The notes under the pieces: model-generated
The model's database searches: none
The model's input: the letters and a program-made list of their open reading frames with translations, nothing else
What the model was told of the DNA's origin: nothing
Origin: Gammaproteobacteria bacterium
GTDB taxonomy: Bacteria; Pseudomonadota; Gammaproteobacteria; Pseudomonadales; Pseudomonadaceae
Assembly: GCA_903970465.1 (NCBI GenBank)
Contig: CAJCIO010000031.1
Location: forward strand, 1 to 64,000
DNA: 64,000 nt
Reading direction: 5' to 3'
In this document: positions 48,112 to 57,809 of the stretch, one piece after another
Numbering within the stretch: position 1 is the stretch's first letter
Layout: every line of letters starts with the position of its first letter
Program-made: the position numbers and the translations under genes

Positions 48112-49689
48112 ATGGCCCTCGACATTCACGCCCACCGCATCCTGATCCTCGACTTCGGTTCCCAGTACACCCAGCTGATCGCCCGCCGCGTGCGCGAAAT
48201 CGGCGTGTACTGCGAGCTGCATCCGTTCGACATGGACGACGCAGCGATTCGCGAATTCGCCCCTAAAGGCGTCATCCTTGCCGGCGGTCCCGAATCGGTC
48301 CACGAAGCCGACAGCCCGCGCTGCCCGCAGGCGGTCTTCGATCTGGGCGTGCCGGTATTCGGCATCTGCTACGGCATGCAGACCATGGCCGAGCAACTGG
48401 GTGGCAAGGTCGAAGGTTCCGATCTGCGTGAATTCGGCTATGCCCGCGTTGACGTGGTCGGCAAGAGCCGCCTGCTGGACGGCATCGAAGACCATATCGA
48501 CGCCGACGGCCTGTTCGGCCTCGACGTGTGGATGAGCCACGGTGACAAGGTCACCAAAATGCCGGCGGATTTCCACATCCTGGCCAGCACCCCGAGTTGC
48601 CCGATCGCTGGCATGTTCAACGACGAACGCGGCTACTACGGCGTGCAGTTCCACCCCGAAGTGACCCACACCAAGCAAGGCGGGCGCATCCTGTCGCGCT
48701 TCATCCTCGACATCTGCGGTTGCGAAGCGCTGTGGACTCCGTCGAAGATCGCTGAAGACGCCATCGCCAACGTCCGTGCCCAGGTCGGCACCGATAACGT
48801 CCTGCTGGGCCTGTCCGGCGGCGTCGACTCCTCGGTAGTCGCCGCGCTGTTGCACAAAGCCATCGGCGACCAGCTGACCTGCGTATTCGTCGACAACGGC
48901 CTGCTGCGCCTGCACGAAGGCGAGCAAGTGATGGCCATGTTCGCCGAGAACATGGGCGTCAAGGTGATCCGCGCCAACGCTGAAGATCAGTTCCTGAGCA
49001 ACCTGGCCGGTGAGTCCGACCCGGAGAAGAAGCGCAAAATCATCGGTCGCACCTTTATCGACGTATTCGATGCCCAGTCCAACAAACTGGACAACATCAA
49101 GTACCTCGCGCAAGGCACCATCTACCCCGACGTGATCGAATCGGCCGGCGCCAAGAGCGGCAAGGCCCACGTGATCAAGTCCCACCACAACGTCGGCGGC
49201 CTGCCGGAAGAGATGAACCTCAAGCTGGTCGAGCCCCTGCGCGAACTGTTCAAGGACGAAGTCCGTCGCCTCGGCCTGGAGCTGGGCCTGCCGTACGACA
49301 TGGTTTACCGCCACCCCTTCCCGGGCCCGGGCCTGGGCGTGCGGATCCTTGGTGAAGTGAAGAAGGAATACGCCGACCTGCTGCGTCGCGCTGACCACAT
49401 CTTCATCGAAGAACTGCGCAAGGCCGACTGGTACCACAAGGTCAGCCAGGCCTTCGTGGTGTTCCAGCCGGTCAAGTCGGTCGGTGTGGTCGGTGATGGC
49501 CGCCGTTACGCCTGGGTCGTGGCCCTGCGTGCGGTAGAAACCATCGACTTCATGACCGCTCGCTGGGCGCATCTGCCATACGAGCTGCTGGAAACGGTGA
49601 GCGGCCGGATCATCAACGAGATCGAAGGGATTTCGCGGGTGACGTATGACGTGTCGAGCAAGCCGCCTGCGACGATTGAGTGGGAATGA
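48112..49689 (+). CDS. guaA: GMP synthase (glutamine-hydrolysing)
   Basis: A 525-residue protein that turns XMP into GMP using ATP and glutamine. The N-terminal glutaminase has [11 protein letters not shown], the nucleophile in GICYGMQTM near 86, and [10 protein letters not shown]. The ATP-pyrophosphatase part has the P-loop [10 protein letters not shown] near 235. The C-terminal dimer domain has KVSQAFVVF and the final IEWE. Start at 48112; an earlier in-frame codon lies in the spacer. Confidence 0.98.
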   Translation: MALDIHAHRILILDFGSQYTQLIARRVREIGVYCELHPFDMDDAAIREFAPKGVILAGGPESVHEADSPRCPQAVFDLGVPVFGICYGMQTMAEQLGGKVEGSDLREFGYARVDVVGKSRLLDGIEDHIDADGLFGLDVWMSHGDKVTKMPADFHILASTPSCPIAGMFNDERGYYGVQFHPEVTHTKQGGRILSRFILDICGCEALWTPSKIAEDAIANVRAQVGTDNVLLGLSGGVDSSVVAALLHKAIGDQLTCVFVDNGLLRLHEGEQVMAMFAENMGVKVIRANAEDQFLSNLAGESDPEKKRKIIGRTFIDVFDAQSNKLDNIKYLAQGTIYPDVIESAGAKSGKAHVIKSHHNVGGLPEEMNLKLVEPLRELFKDEVRRLGLELGLPYDMVYRHPFPGPGLGVRILGEVKKEYADLLRRADHIFIEELRKADWYHKVSQAFVVFQPVKSVGVVGDGRRYAWVVALRAVETIDFMTARWAHLPYELLETVSGRIINEIEGISRVTYDVSSKPPATIEWE

Positions 49690-49725
49690 GCCTACGCCTG
49701 CGATGGGCCCTGCGCTGACTAACAG

Positions 49726-49753
49726 AAACGCCCGCTGAGTTGCGGGCGTTTTG
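49726..49753 (+). terminator. Rho-independent terminator of guaBA
   Basis: AACGCCCGC and GCGGGCGTT form the stem, followed by TTTT, about 40 bases after the guaA stop. Confidence 0.8.
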
Positions 49754-49976
49754 CATTCGTCACCGCCCGAAATTGGCACATGTGTGTAAAGGCTGCTCAA
49801 CACGGTCGCAGCCTCGAGGCTGAGATGCGAGGCATTTTTGGATCTATCGGTGAAACCACCAGGCCGGGTCAGGCTGGGCAAACGGCGTACGCGCAATAGG
49901 CAGCTCGGTGTATCTTGCCTCCCAGTGTGCTACCGTAGGGACAGAAGATTATCGAACCGTTTGGGGTACTAAAGTC

Positions 49977-50147
49977 ATGAGCCACAAGCTGGACACCTAT
50001 GGCGTATCCATAGTAGAGAGGCCTAAAGTTAAAGCCATCAAGAAGCTGGACTTGGGTGGCGACTCGGGTAAGCAGATCGTTTATTCAGAAACCAAGCTCG
50101 TTCTCAGGACTCACAAGAAGACCTTTCAGAAGTTGGCTGACATGTAA
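49977..50147 (+). CDS. Small antitoxin of a Fic/Doc-type toxin-antitoxin pair
   Basis: A 56-residue basic protein (MSHKLDTYGVSIVERPKVKA at the N-terminus, KIVYSETK-like and KTFQKLADM at the end). It does not match Phd, ParD, AbrB or HTH antitoxins that I recognise. The case rests on context: TAA overlaps the ATG of a Fic/Doc gene by one base, the pair is alone, and both genes are visibly poorer in G+C than the guaA gene before them. I use the ATG at 49977; an in-frame start 23 codons earlier is possible. Confidence 0.6.
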   Translation: MSHKLDTYGVSIVERPKVKAIKKLDLGGDSGKQIVYSETKLVLRTHKKTFQKLADM

Positions 50148-50545
50148 TGGAATTGATCTTCTTTCCATTTGAACGTGTTATTGAAATAAATACTCAAATC
50201 TTGACTACCGAGCCCGGCATGAAGGGGATAGTGAATATCCCGACCTTGCAAGGAGCTCTGGCACGAATCGATAGTGCGATCGCTTATAATGGCCTTGACG
50301 ATGTATTTGAAATTGCCGCTAAGTACACTGCCAGCATCGCGCAAGGCCACGCACTGCCTGATGCGAACAAGCGTACCGGGCTTGCAGTCGGCTTGGAGTA
50401 CCTTTCGCTCAATGATTATGAAATTACTTTAGATAATGATTTGATAGCGGATGCCGTTAGGGATTTGGTTATCGGCGATATCAATGAGCATGATTTTGCT
50501 GATATTCTCTACTCTTGCTTCATCGCTTCTCAACACCAGGTTTAG
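50147..50545 (+). CDS. Fic/Doc family toxin (death-on-curing type)
   Basis: A 132-residue protein. The Fic-fold active loop is seen as HALPDANKRTGL at residues 68-79, close to the Doc motif (H-x-F-x-D/A-A-N-K-R). The His, Asp, Asn, Lys and Arg needed for nucleotidyl or phosphate transfer are all present; the aromatic residue two after the His is Leu. Doc toxins phosphorylate EF-Tu and stop translation; whether this one does is inference. Translational overlap with the upstream small gene indicates a type II toxin-antitoxin module, likely acquired by horizontal transfer. Confidence 0.82.
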   Translation: MELIFFPFERVIEINTQILTTEPGMKGIVNIPTLQGALARIDSAIAYNGLDDVFEIAAKYTASIAQGHALPDANKRTGLAVGLEYLSLNDYEITLDNDLIADAVRDLVIGDINEHDFADILYSCFIASQHQV

Positions 50546-50891
50546 CACCTGGAAGGCCTGTCAAATCCGCCAGCTCGATTAGCCGTATTCATGATTAAGC
50601 GACAGCGAAGTGTTCCAGGCTGATACATCATATGTAGTTGAGCTATTGGCTAAAGTTGCGCGTGGTAGTCATTAAAACTAATGCCCGCCGGTCCCGGAGC
50701 GTCAGTTACCGACTGCCATTGCTGTGAAGGATGTTGGCTTGGCCCCATGGGTAGTACTTTTGGTCCTCATGGTACTGTTCATGGGTCCTTGAAATAGGTA
50801 GGTTTTATCCTATTGATTCATATGGTCTTTCATCGTCTGTTGATAACTAAGTGGGAATGATCAGCACCTGACCCCGCTACACAGCCAACGT

Positions 50892-50930
50892 AAAAGCCGA
50901 GCAAACCCGTGTGGGGTTGCTCGGCTTTTT
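50892..50930. terminator. Terminator downstream of the large toxin gene
   Basis: AAGCCGAGCAA and TTGCTCGGCTT form a long stem flanked by A4 and T5. It lies 47 bases beyond the minus-strand toxin gene stop and also faces the toxin-antitoxin pair. Confidence 0.75.
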
Positions 50931-50976
50931 CGTGTCTGGGGGCTCTGCGGTCTCGTCAGGTTCCACTCTCTCCCAG

Positions 50977-53916
50977 TCAGACCGGGATGTACGTGAGCCC
51001 ATTGCTGATAAGCAACGTCACCAACTCGCCGACTCCTGCCATTCGGCGTTTGTCGATCCAGGACCATTGCGTTCGGTTGATGAAAAGATAACGGCCTTCG
51101 TGCTGGATCGGAGTGTATTGCAGGGTAAGGTCCTTGCTGCGATGGACCAGGTTCAATTGGCCTTCAACGTCCGTAAAGCAAAACGAGCCGGGCGTTGCCA
51201 ATCGCTGTTCCAAAGGGCTCCGCATTCGCTGCGGCTGCTTGATCCCCACTTGCAGGCGCAGGTCGCTTTGTATGCGGCGGGCCTTGAACCCGGTTTCGAC
51301 GGTGCTGAAGCCTGGATCGACGTCGATCCGGTCGGCCAGGCCTGCCTGGATGTCTTCGACCCGCAGGCCAATGGCTCCTTCCAGCTCGCTGATACCGGCA
51401 ACATTTTCATAAGTGTTGGCATGGGTGTTACCCACCAAGGCAACCCATTTGCTCGTGCCTCGCAGTGTCTGGTCGGCTTCGATGACCCTGTGCGCGAAGA
51501 AGTTCATCATCTGCTGTCGGATCGCGCCTTCAGGCTTTAGCGACCATGCCTGACGATAGCTGGCCATGCAGTCGATCGCTTGAATGCGGATGCCGTGTCG
51601 CTGTGCCGCAACCAATACCTGCATGAACGTGTAGCGCTGGGCCGGATCAGTCCCGTGGCCCTCATCTTGGCTGATGACATAGGCTTTGAGGTCCTGCGGC
51701 ATTTGCCCTGTACGGTTGAAAACATCCAGGTCGGCCTGCTGGAAATCTGTCATGAAGTGCTCCATATAGAGCACGCGTACCTGCTGTTTTTTGAACTGCT
51801 GCATGTTATCGATCAAAAAGCGTTTGCTGCCGAGCGCCGAGTGGGACTCTCCGATCACCAAACCACTGCTGTGCTCGTAGAGGCGGGTGATCATCTGATT
51901 CGGGCTGGCGTCGATGTCCAGCACGGGTATCTGCGGACGCTGTGGCAGTTTTGCGCCCTCAAAAAAGTCTTGGGCGTCGGCGGCCAGGCGGTCGCGCAGG
52001 TTTCTGTACTCGGCGTAGGCTTGCTCTAACCTGGGGTTGCTGGGGTCGAACAGGTCTCCGCTCAAGTGGGATGTCTTTTGGCCGATTGCCGCCGATTTCA
52101 ACGCCTCGCGCATCGCCTTGGGGGCTTCGTAGGAGGGCAGTTCAAGTTCCGGCAATGCTGGCGTGGGTGCCGGGCGCCCCCATAGTTTGAGGCGAAAGCG
52201 TGGAGCGCCACCCTTGAGGCCTGACTCCAGAGCTTCCCAATCGCCGTGCTCATTGAGTCGTATCGGGACATTGCGATAGAACGAGTAGGGGTTCTGCGGA
52301 TCGACCACCACCCAGGTGCTCAGCTCGCCCACATAGCGTACCCGATAGGGCAGGTTTTCAACCTGGGCATAGTAATCGCCCTTATGGGTATAGATCCCTT
52401 GGAATTTCCCGCTGCCGGGTTCACCTGCAAGCAACATGTTGGTTTCGAAGGGGGTCAGTAGTCGGGACGGGTTGGACGTCCTGTACGGGGCGGGCACCCA
52501 GGCCTTGAGTTCCTCCCGCGTGGCCGGCAGGGCTTCGGCGAGATCGACGGGACTCGGGGCGGGCGGCGCAGGTGGTTGACCCGTATTGGTTTCAGTGACT
52601 TCGCCCAGTTCGTCAACGACGGTGGCGGTGCCAGCCAGCGTAGCGGCATTGAACAGAGTATTGATCGAAGCAATCACTGCGCCGATAACGCCAGCGCGCC
52701 GCTCGGCAGTGGTGTGGCCATTGATGGCTTGATCAATGTTCAAACCTGTTTCCGCCAGCCCTGCACCCACCGCCGCCAGTGCAACAGGCCAGTCGACGGC
52801 AGCCATTGCCGAGGCGAATTGTCCAAAGGCTCGCAGGTAACCGATCCACAATTGTTTGCGCAAATCGGCGTTGGAGCGCAGCGAAAAATCGCTATCGTCG
52901 ATCATCCGCTGGCGGGCGGCATTGCGCAGATGGGTAAAAGCATCGATCGTAATGGTCGCGTTGACTTGGTTGAGTGCGCTGTGTCGATTGCTGCCCCAGT
53001 TGTAGAACAGCAAATCGATCATGTGATTGAGGCCGACATCATCTTTCTTTTCCGCGTGGCTCGATTGCGCGAAATGTGCCATGAAGCGCGCGCGGTCTTC
53101 GGTGGAGCGGGTGTTATGCAACACCCACCAGTACAGCTCATCGTTACTGGCGAAGGTGTGGAGCGCCTCGACCGCGCCTGGGGTGTAGAGTACCTGGCAG
53201 CCGTCTGCCAGCTCCACTCGCAGTATATCGGTGGCAACATGCCCACCGATATCGAAGGTGCAGACACGTATGCCTGCTACCGGGTCAGCCTGCTGCTGCA
53301 GTTGAGTCAGGCTGGGTGGCCAGCCTTGAATGCCGGTGAGGGCCAAAGCTACTCCACGATAGCGATTGACCTTGGCATCGTCGTGTTCGTTTTCGCAGGC
53401 CCAGACCACCTTTGCCAGGAAGTTGGCCTTGGCCAGCGTGCGGAAGTTATCCGCATGTCGAGTCCAGAACTGCCCGACCTGCTGGTGAAAGTCGGCGCTG
53501 AAGTCAACGTGCCACAGGTCAGCGAGAATATCTCTCGGCGCCAGGCGCACCTCGTTCGAAGCATCGAACGAGAGGTGCTCAGGCCCGTCGCTGTAGAAAC
53601 CGGTGCGGTAGCTGAGCAGATCATCGTTATCCTGATCGTTCACGTCGAAGCGTTGCATGACCAGTTGCGGCAGGGTCAGGCTTCGATAGGGCATCTCGTG
53701 GTGTACCCAGCCGCTGAACGCGCGTGGATCGCTCCTGGCGCCTTTGAAACGATGCAGGTAGACGTTGTCCGGGTCCAGGTGTCCTTGGTCATGCCGTTGC
53801 AGTATTCGAATGGCGACATCCCTGGCCATCTGGCGCATGTCCGGGCACTGCTTGACCAGTTGTCTGCCAAGGCCTTGCAGGTGTTGCTGGTCGAGCTGTT
53901 GGTTGCGCGTAAGCAT
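50977..53916 (-). CDS. Dermonecrotic-toxin-like protein with C-terminal TIKI/ChaN-like effector domain
   Basis: A 979-residue protein. Residues roughly 100-330 carry the large-toxin helical module of Pseudomonas (FWTRHADNFRTLAKANFLAK, later VCTFDIGGHVATDILRVELA and QVLYTPG). A hydrophobic helical patch lies near 360-450. The C-terminal domain has the TIKI/TraB/ChaN/PMT-C2 signatures: VIGESHSALGSK with His692, VLYMEHFM with Glu719-His720, the DEGHGTD block, and VALVGNTHANTYENV with His832. These form a predicted metal-dependent active site as in the TIKI superfamily. The start at 53916 (MLTRNQQLDQQ) is fixed by AAGGA nine bases upstream; longer in-frame versions are not supported. No secretion signal is seen. 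Effector role is inference. Confidence 0.75.
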   Translation of the reverse strand: MLTRNQQLDQQHLQGLGRQLVKQCPDMRQMARDVAIRILQRHDQGHLDPDNVYLHRFKGARSDPRAFSGWVHHEMPYRSLTLPQLVMQRFDVNDQDNDDLLSYRTGFYSDGPEHLSFDASNEVRLAPRDILADLWHVDFSADFHQQVGQFWTRHADNFRTLAKANFLAKVVWACENEHDDAKVNRYRGVALALTGIQGWPPSLTQLQQQADPVAGIRVCTFDIGGHVATDILRVELADGCQVLYTPGAVEALHTFASNDELYWWVLHNTRSTEDRARFMAHFAQSSHAEKKDDVGLNHMIDLLFYNWGSNRHSALNQVNATITIDAFTHLRNAARQRMIDDSDFSLRSNADLRKQLWIGYLRAFGQFASAMAAVDWPVALAAVGAGLAETGLNIDQAINGHTTAERRAGVIGAVIASINTLFNAATLAGTATVVDELGEVTETNTGQPPAPPAPSPVDLAEALPATREELKAWVPAPYRTSNPSRLLTPFETNMLLAGEPGSGKFQGIYTHKGDYYAQVENLPYRVRYVGELSTWVVVDPQNPYSFYRNVPIRLNEHGDWEALESGLKGGAPRFRLKLWGRPAPTPALPELELPSYEAPKAMREALKSAAIGQKTSHLSGDLFDPSNPRLEQAYAEYRNLRDRLAADAQDFFEGAKLPQRPQIPVLDIDASPNQMITRLYEHSSGLVIGESHSALGSKRFLIDNMQQFKKQQVRVLYMEHFMTDFQQADLDVFNRTGQMPQDLKAYVISQDEGHGTDPAQRYTFMQVLVAAQRHGIRIQAIDCMASYRQAWSLKPEGAIRQQMMNFFAHRVIEADQTLRGTSKWVALVGNTHANTYENVAGISELEGAIGLRVEDIQAGLADRIDVDPGFSTVETGFKARRIQSDLRLQVGIKQPQRMRSPLEQRLATPGSFCFTDVEGQLNLVHRSKDLTLQYTPIQHEGRYLFINRTQWSWIDKRRMAGVGELVTLLISNGLTYIPV

Positions 53917-54169
53917 GGTGATCATTCCTTGATCCGTGTTGTCGAGCCTGGCGACCCGCTCGAGCGTTCTTGCGGTGCCGCGTGCCAGGGGAGGGCGGTC
54001 AGGCCCAGCATGTCGAGGCTCCACCGGCGAGGTGCGGTAAATAGCGCGATGGCGGTGTAATCCCCCCGACGCGTAGGCAGGCCGAACAGTTACCATTTGT
54101 TTCAGATGAAAATCTTTCTCAATCGGCGGTGTATCGTATGCGGCCTTCCCGCTTCGATGATTGCCAAAG

Positions 54170-55552
54170 ATGCCTGCACACCTGTCATTCACGCGTCGCC
54201 AAGTCCTCGCTGGCCTGGCCGTGGTAGGCGTGGCCGGCGCGGCGCGCTACTGGTTGGGGCGGGCCGACCCGGATGCCGGTCATGACTACGAGTTGATCGC
54301 CGCGCCCTTGGACGTGGAGTTGGTGCCCGGCCACCAGACGCCCGCCTGGGCATTCGGCCCGTCGGCGCCCGGCACTGAGCTGCGGGCGCGGCAAGGCGAT
54401 TGGCTGCGCGTGCGGTTCATCAATCGGCTACCGGTCGAAACCACCATCCATTGGCACGGTATCCGCCTGCCGCTGGAAATGGACGGCGTGCCTTATGTCT
54501 CCCAGTTGCCGGTCAAACCGGGCGAATTCTTCGACTATCGTTTCCGGGTGCCCGATGCCGGCAGCTACTGGTATCACCCCCATGTCGCCAGCAGCGAAGA
54601 GTTGGGGCGCGGCTTGATCGGGCCGCTGATCATAGAAGAGCGCGAACGTACAGGCTTTGCGTATGAGCGTACGGTGAGCCTGAAGAACTGGCACGTAGAC
54701 GAGAAGGGGGCTTTCCTGCCTTTCAGCATTGCCCGCGAAGCGGCCCGTAATGGCACGCTAGGGCGTCTGTCCAGCGTCAATGGCGTGCATTTGGGCGTGG
54801 TCGACCTGCCGGCTGGCGAAGTAGTGCGGGTCCGCTTGCTGAATCTGGATAACACCGCCACTTACAGGATCAACCTCAGAGGCCAGTTCGAGGCGCGTAT
54901 CTATGCGCTTGATGGCAATCCGGTAGTTCCGCGGCCGTTCACCGAGGAATACTGGCTCGGCCCGGGCATGCGCATCGACCTGGCGATTCGCGCGCCGGCG
55001 GTCGGCGAGCTGATCGCCCTGCGCGATGGTTCGGTGCGGCTGGGGACGTTTCGCGTGGTCGCGCCGGTCGAGCATTCGGCGACCACCCGCGATTGGCCGC
55101 CCGCGTTGCCTGCCAATCCTGTGGCCGAGCCGGACCTCGCCAACGCTGAAAAACTCAACTTCAACTTCGAATGGGTTGGCTCCGTCTCGGTAGATACCGA
55201 TAATGGTCGCCCGCCCAGCCTCTGGCAGATCAATGGCCAGGCCTGGGACATTACCGACAGGACCTGCGCCGATCGCCCCATCGCGCGTCTGGTCAAAGGC
55301 AACAGTTATATCCTCGAATTGAAGAACATGACTCAGTATCAACATCCGATCCACCTGCACGGCATGACCTTCAAGGTGATCGCATCCAGTCGTCATGAGG
55401 TCATTCCGTACTTCACCGACACCTATCTGCTGGGCCGCAACGAGCGGGCTCAGGTGGCGCTGGTGGCGGATAATCCCGGTACCTGGATGTTCCACTGCCA
55501 TGTGATCGACCACATGGAAACCGGCCTGATGGCCGCGATCGAGGTGGCCTGA
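54170..55552 (+). CDS. Multicopper oxidase, Tat-exported
   Basis: A 460-residue three-domain cupredoxin. Signal: TRRQVLAGLAVVGVAGAA (twin-arginine, hydrophobic stretch to about 25). Copper motifs are IHWHGIRLP, SYWYHPHVAS, HPIHLHGMTF and FHCHVIDHMETGLM, so both the trinuclear centre and the T1 site (with Met as axial ligand) are complete. Related to CueO/PcoA/CumA-type periplasmic oxidases of copper, manganese or phenols; CumA would be consistent in Pseudomonas but is not proved. Its stop overlaps the tadA start by one base. Confidence 0.92.
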   Translation: MPAHLSFTRRQVLAGLAVVGVAGAARYWLGRADPDAGHDYELIAAPLDVELVPGHQTPAWAFGPSAPGTELRARQGDWLRVRFINRLPVETTIHWHGIRLPLEMDGVPYVSQLPVKPGEFFDYRFRVPDAGSYWYHPHVASSEELGRGLIGPLIIEERERTGFAYERTVSLKNWHVDEKGAFLPFSIAREAARNGTLGRLSSVNGVHLGVVDLPAGEVVRVRLLNLDNTATYRINLRGQFEARIYALDGNPVVPRPFTEEYWLGPGMRIDLAIRAPAVGELIALRDGSVRLGTFRVVAPVEHSATTRDWPPALPANPVAEPDLANAEKLNFNFEWVGSVSVDTDNGRPPSLWQINGQAWDITDRTCADRPIARLVKGNSYILELKNMTQYQHPIHLHGMTFKVIASSRHEVIPYFTDTYLLGRNERAQVALVADNPGTWMFHCHVIDHMETGLMAAIEVA

Positions 55553-56034
55553 TGCGTCAGCCCTTGATCGTCGATCGCAGCCGTGATCGGGACTTCATGC
55601 TCGAGGCTCTGGCGCTCGCGGCGCAAGGCGCGGCCATGGGCGAAGTGCCGGTAGGCGCGGTGCTGGTACAGAATGGCGAGATCGTCGGCCGCGGCTTTAA
55701 TTGCCCGATCAGCGGCAGTGATCCCAGCGCCCATGCCGAGATGGTCGCGATCCGCAACGCGGCGCAATCGGTACAGAATTACCGGCTACCGGGCAGCACG
55801 CTTTACGTCACGCTGGAGCCGTGCAGTATGTGCGCGGGGCTGATCGTGCATTCGCGTATCGCGCGGGTAGTGTTTGGCGCGTTGGAGCCCAAGGCGGGGA
55901 TCGTGCAAAGTCAGGGGCAATTCTTCGCTCAGGGTTTTCTCAACCACCGTGTGGTGGTCGAGGGCGGTGTCATGGCCGACGAGTGCAGCGCTATTCTCAG
56001 CGAGTTTTTCAAGGCCCGCCGCGCCAGATCTTGA
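55552..56034 (+). CDS. tadA: tRNA-specific adenosine deaminase
   Basis: A 160-residue zinc-dependent deaminase that converts A34 of tRNA-Arg(ACG) to inosine. It shows the H-A-E triad in PSAHAEMVAIRNA near residue 64 and the zinc cysteines P-C-S-M-C near 94. The ATG overlaps the TGA of the oxidase gene (TGATG). A C-terminal tail rich in Arg follows. It converges on mltF. Confidence 0.96.
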   Translation: MRQPLIVDRSRDRDFMLEALALAAQGAAMGEVPVGAVLVQNGEIVGRGFNCPISGSDPSAHAEMVAIRNAAQSVQNYRLPGSTLYVTLEPCSMCAGLIVHSRIARVVFGALEPKAGIVQSQGQFFAQGFLNHRVVVEGGVMADECSAILSEFFKARRARS

Positions 56035-56059
56035 CCTGGTGCGAGTCAATCACCCCTTC

Positions 56060-57592
<1,533 letters not shown>

Positions 57593-57809
57593 TCACTGGC
57601 GAATGTTTCAGGCGTTACACACGGTGGGAGCGGCCTTGCGCGTCAGGCGGCGAAGCCATAAAAGGCATGAAAGCTCCGCGGGCAGAGACCACCCCCGCAG
57701 GTTCCGACACGCGGATTGGCGCTGCGACACCGTTTCGGGTGCCCTGAGCAACGGTTTAGTCTAGAATGCACGGCCTCAAAGCACACCCCTTCTCGAGGCT
57801 GTCCCGAAG

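Noticed and set aside
48034..49896. A 620-codon minus-strand frame across guaA
   Set aside because: Shadow of guaA; no domain, no ribosome-binding site.
50546..50890. A gene or small RNA in the 345 bases after the Fic/Doc gene
   Set aside because: Only very short frames without ribosome-binding sites and no good promoter; nothing but a small inverted repeat (AATAGG...CCTATT near 50793-50814) and the terminator at its end can be named.
54000..54192. An N-terminal extension of the large toxin gene to 54192
   Set aside because: The extra 92 residues overlap the start of the oxidase gene, are not similar to the family and lack a ribosome-binding site; AAGGA before the ATG at 53916 decides the start.
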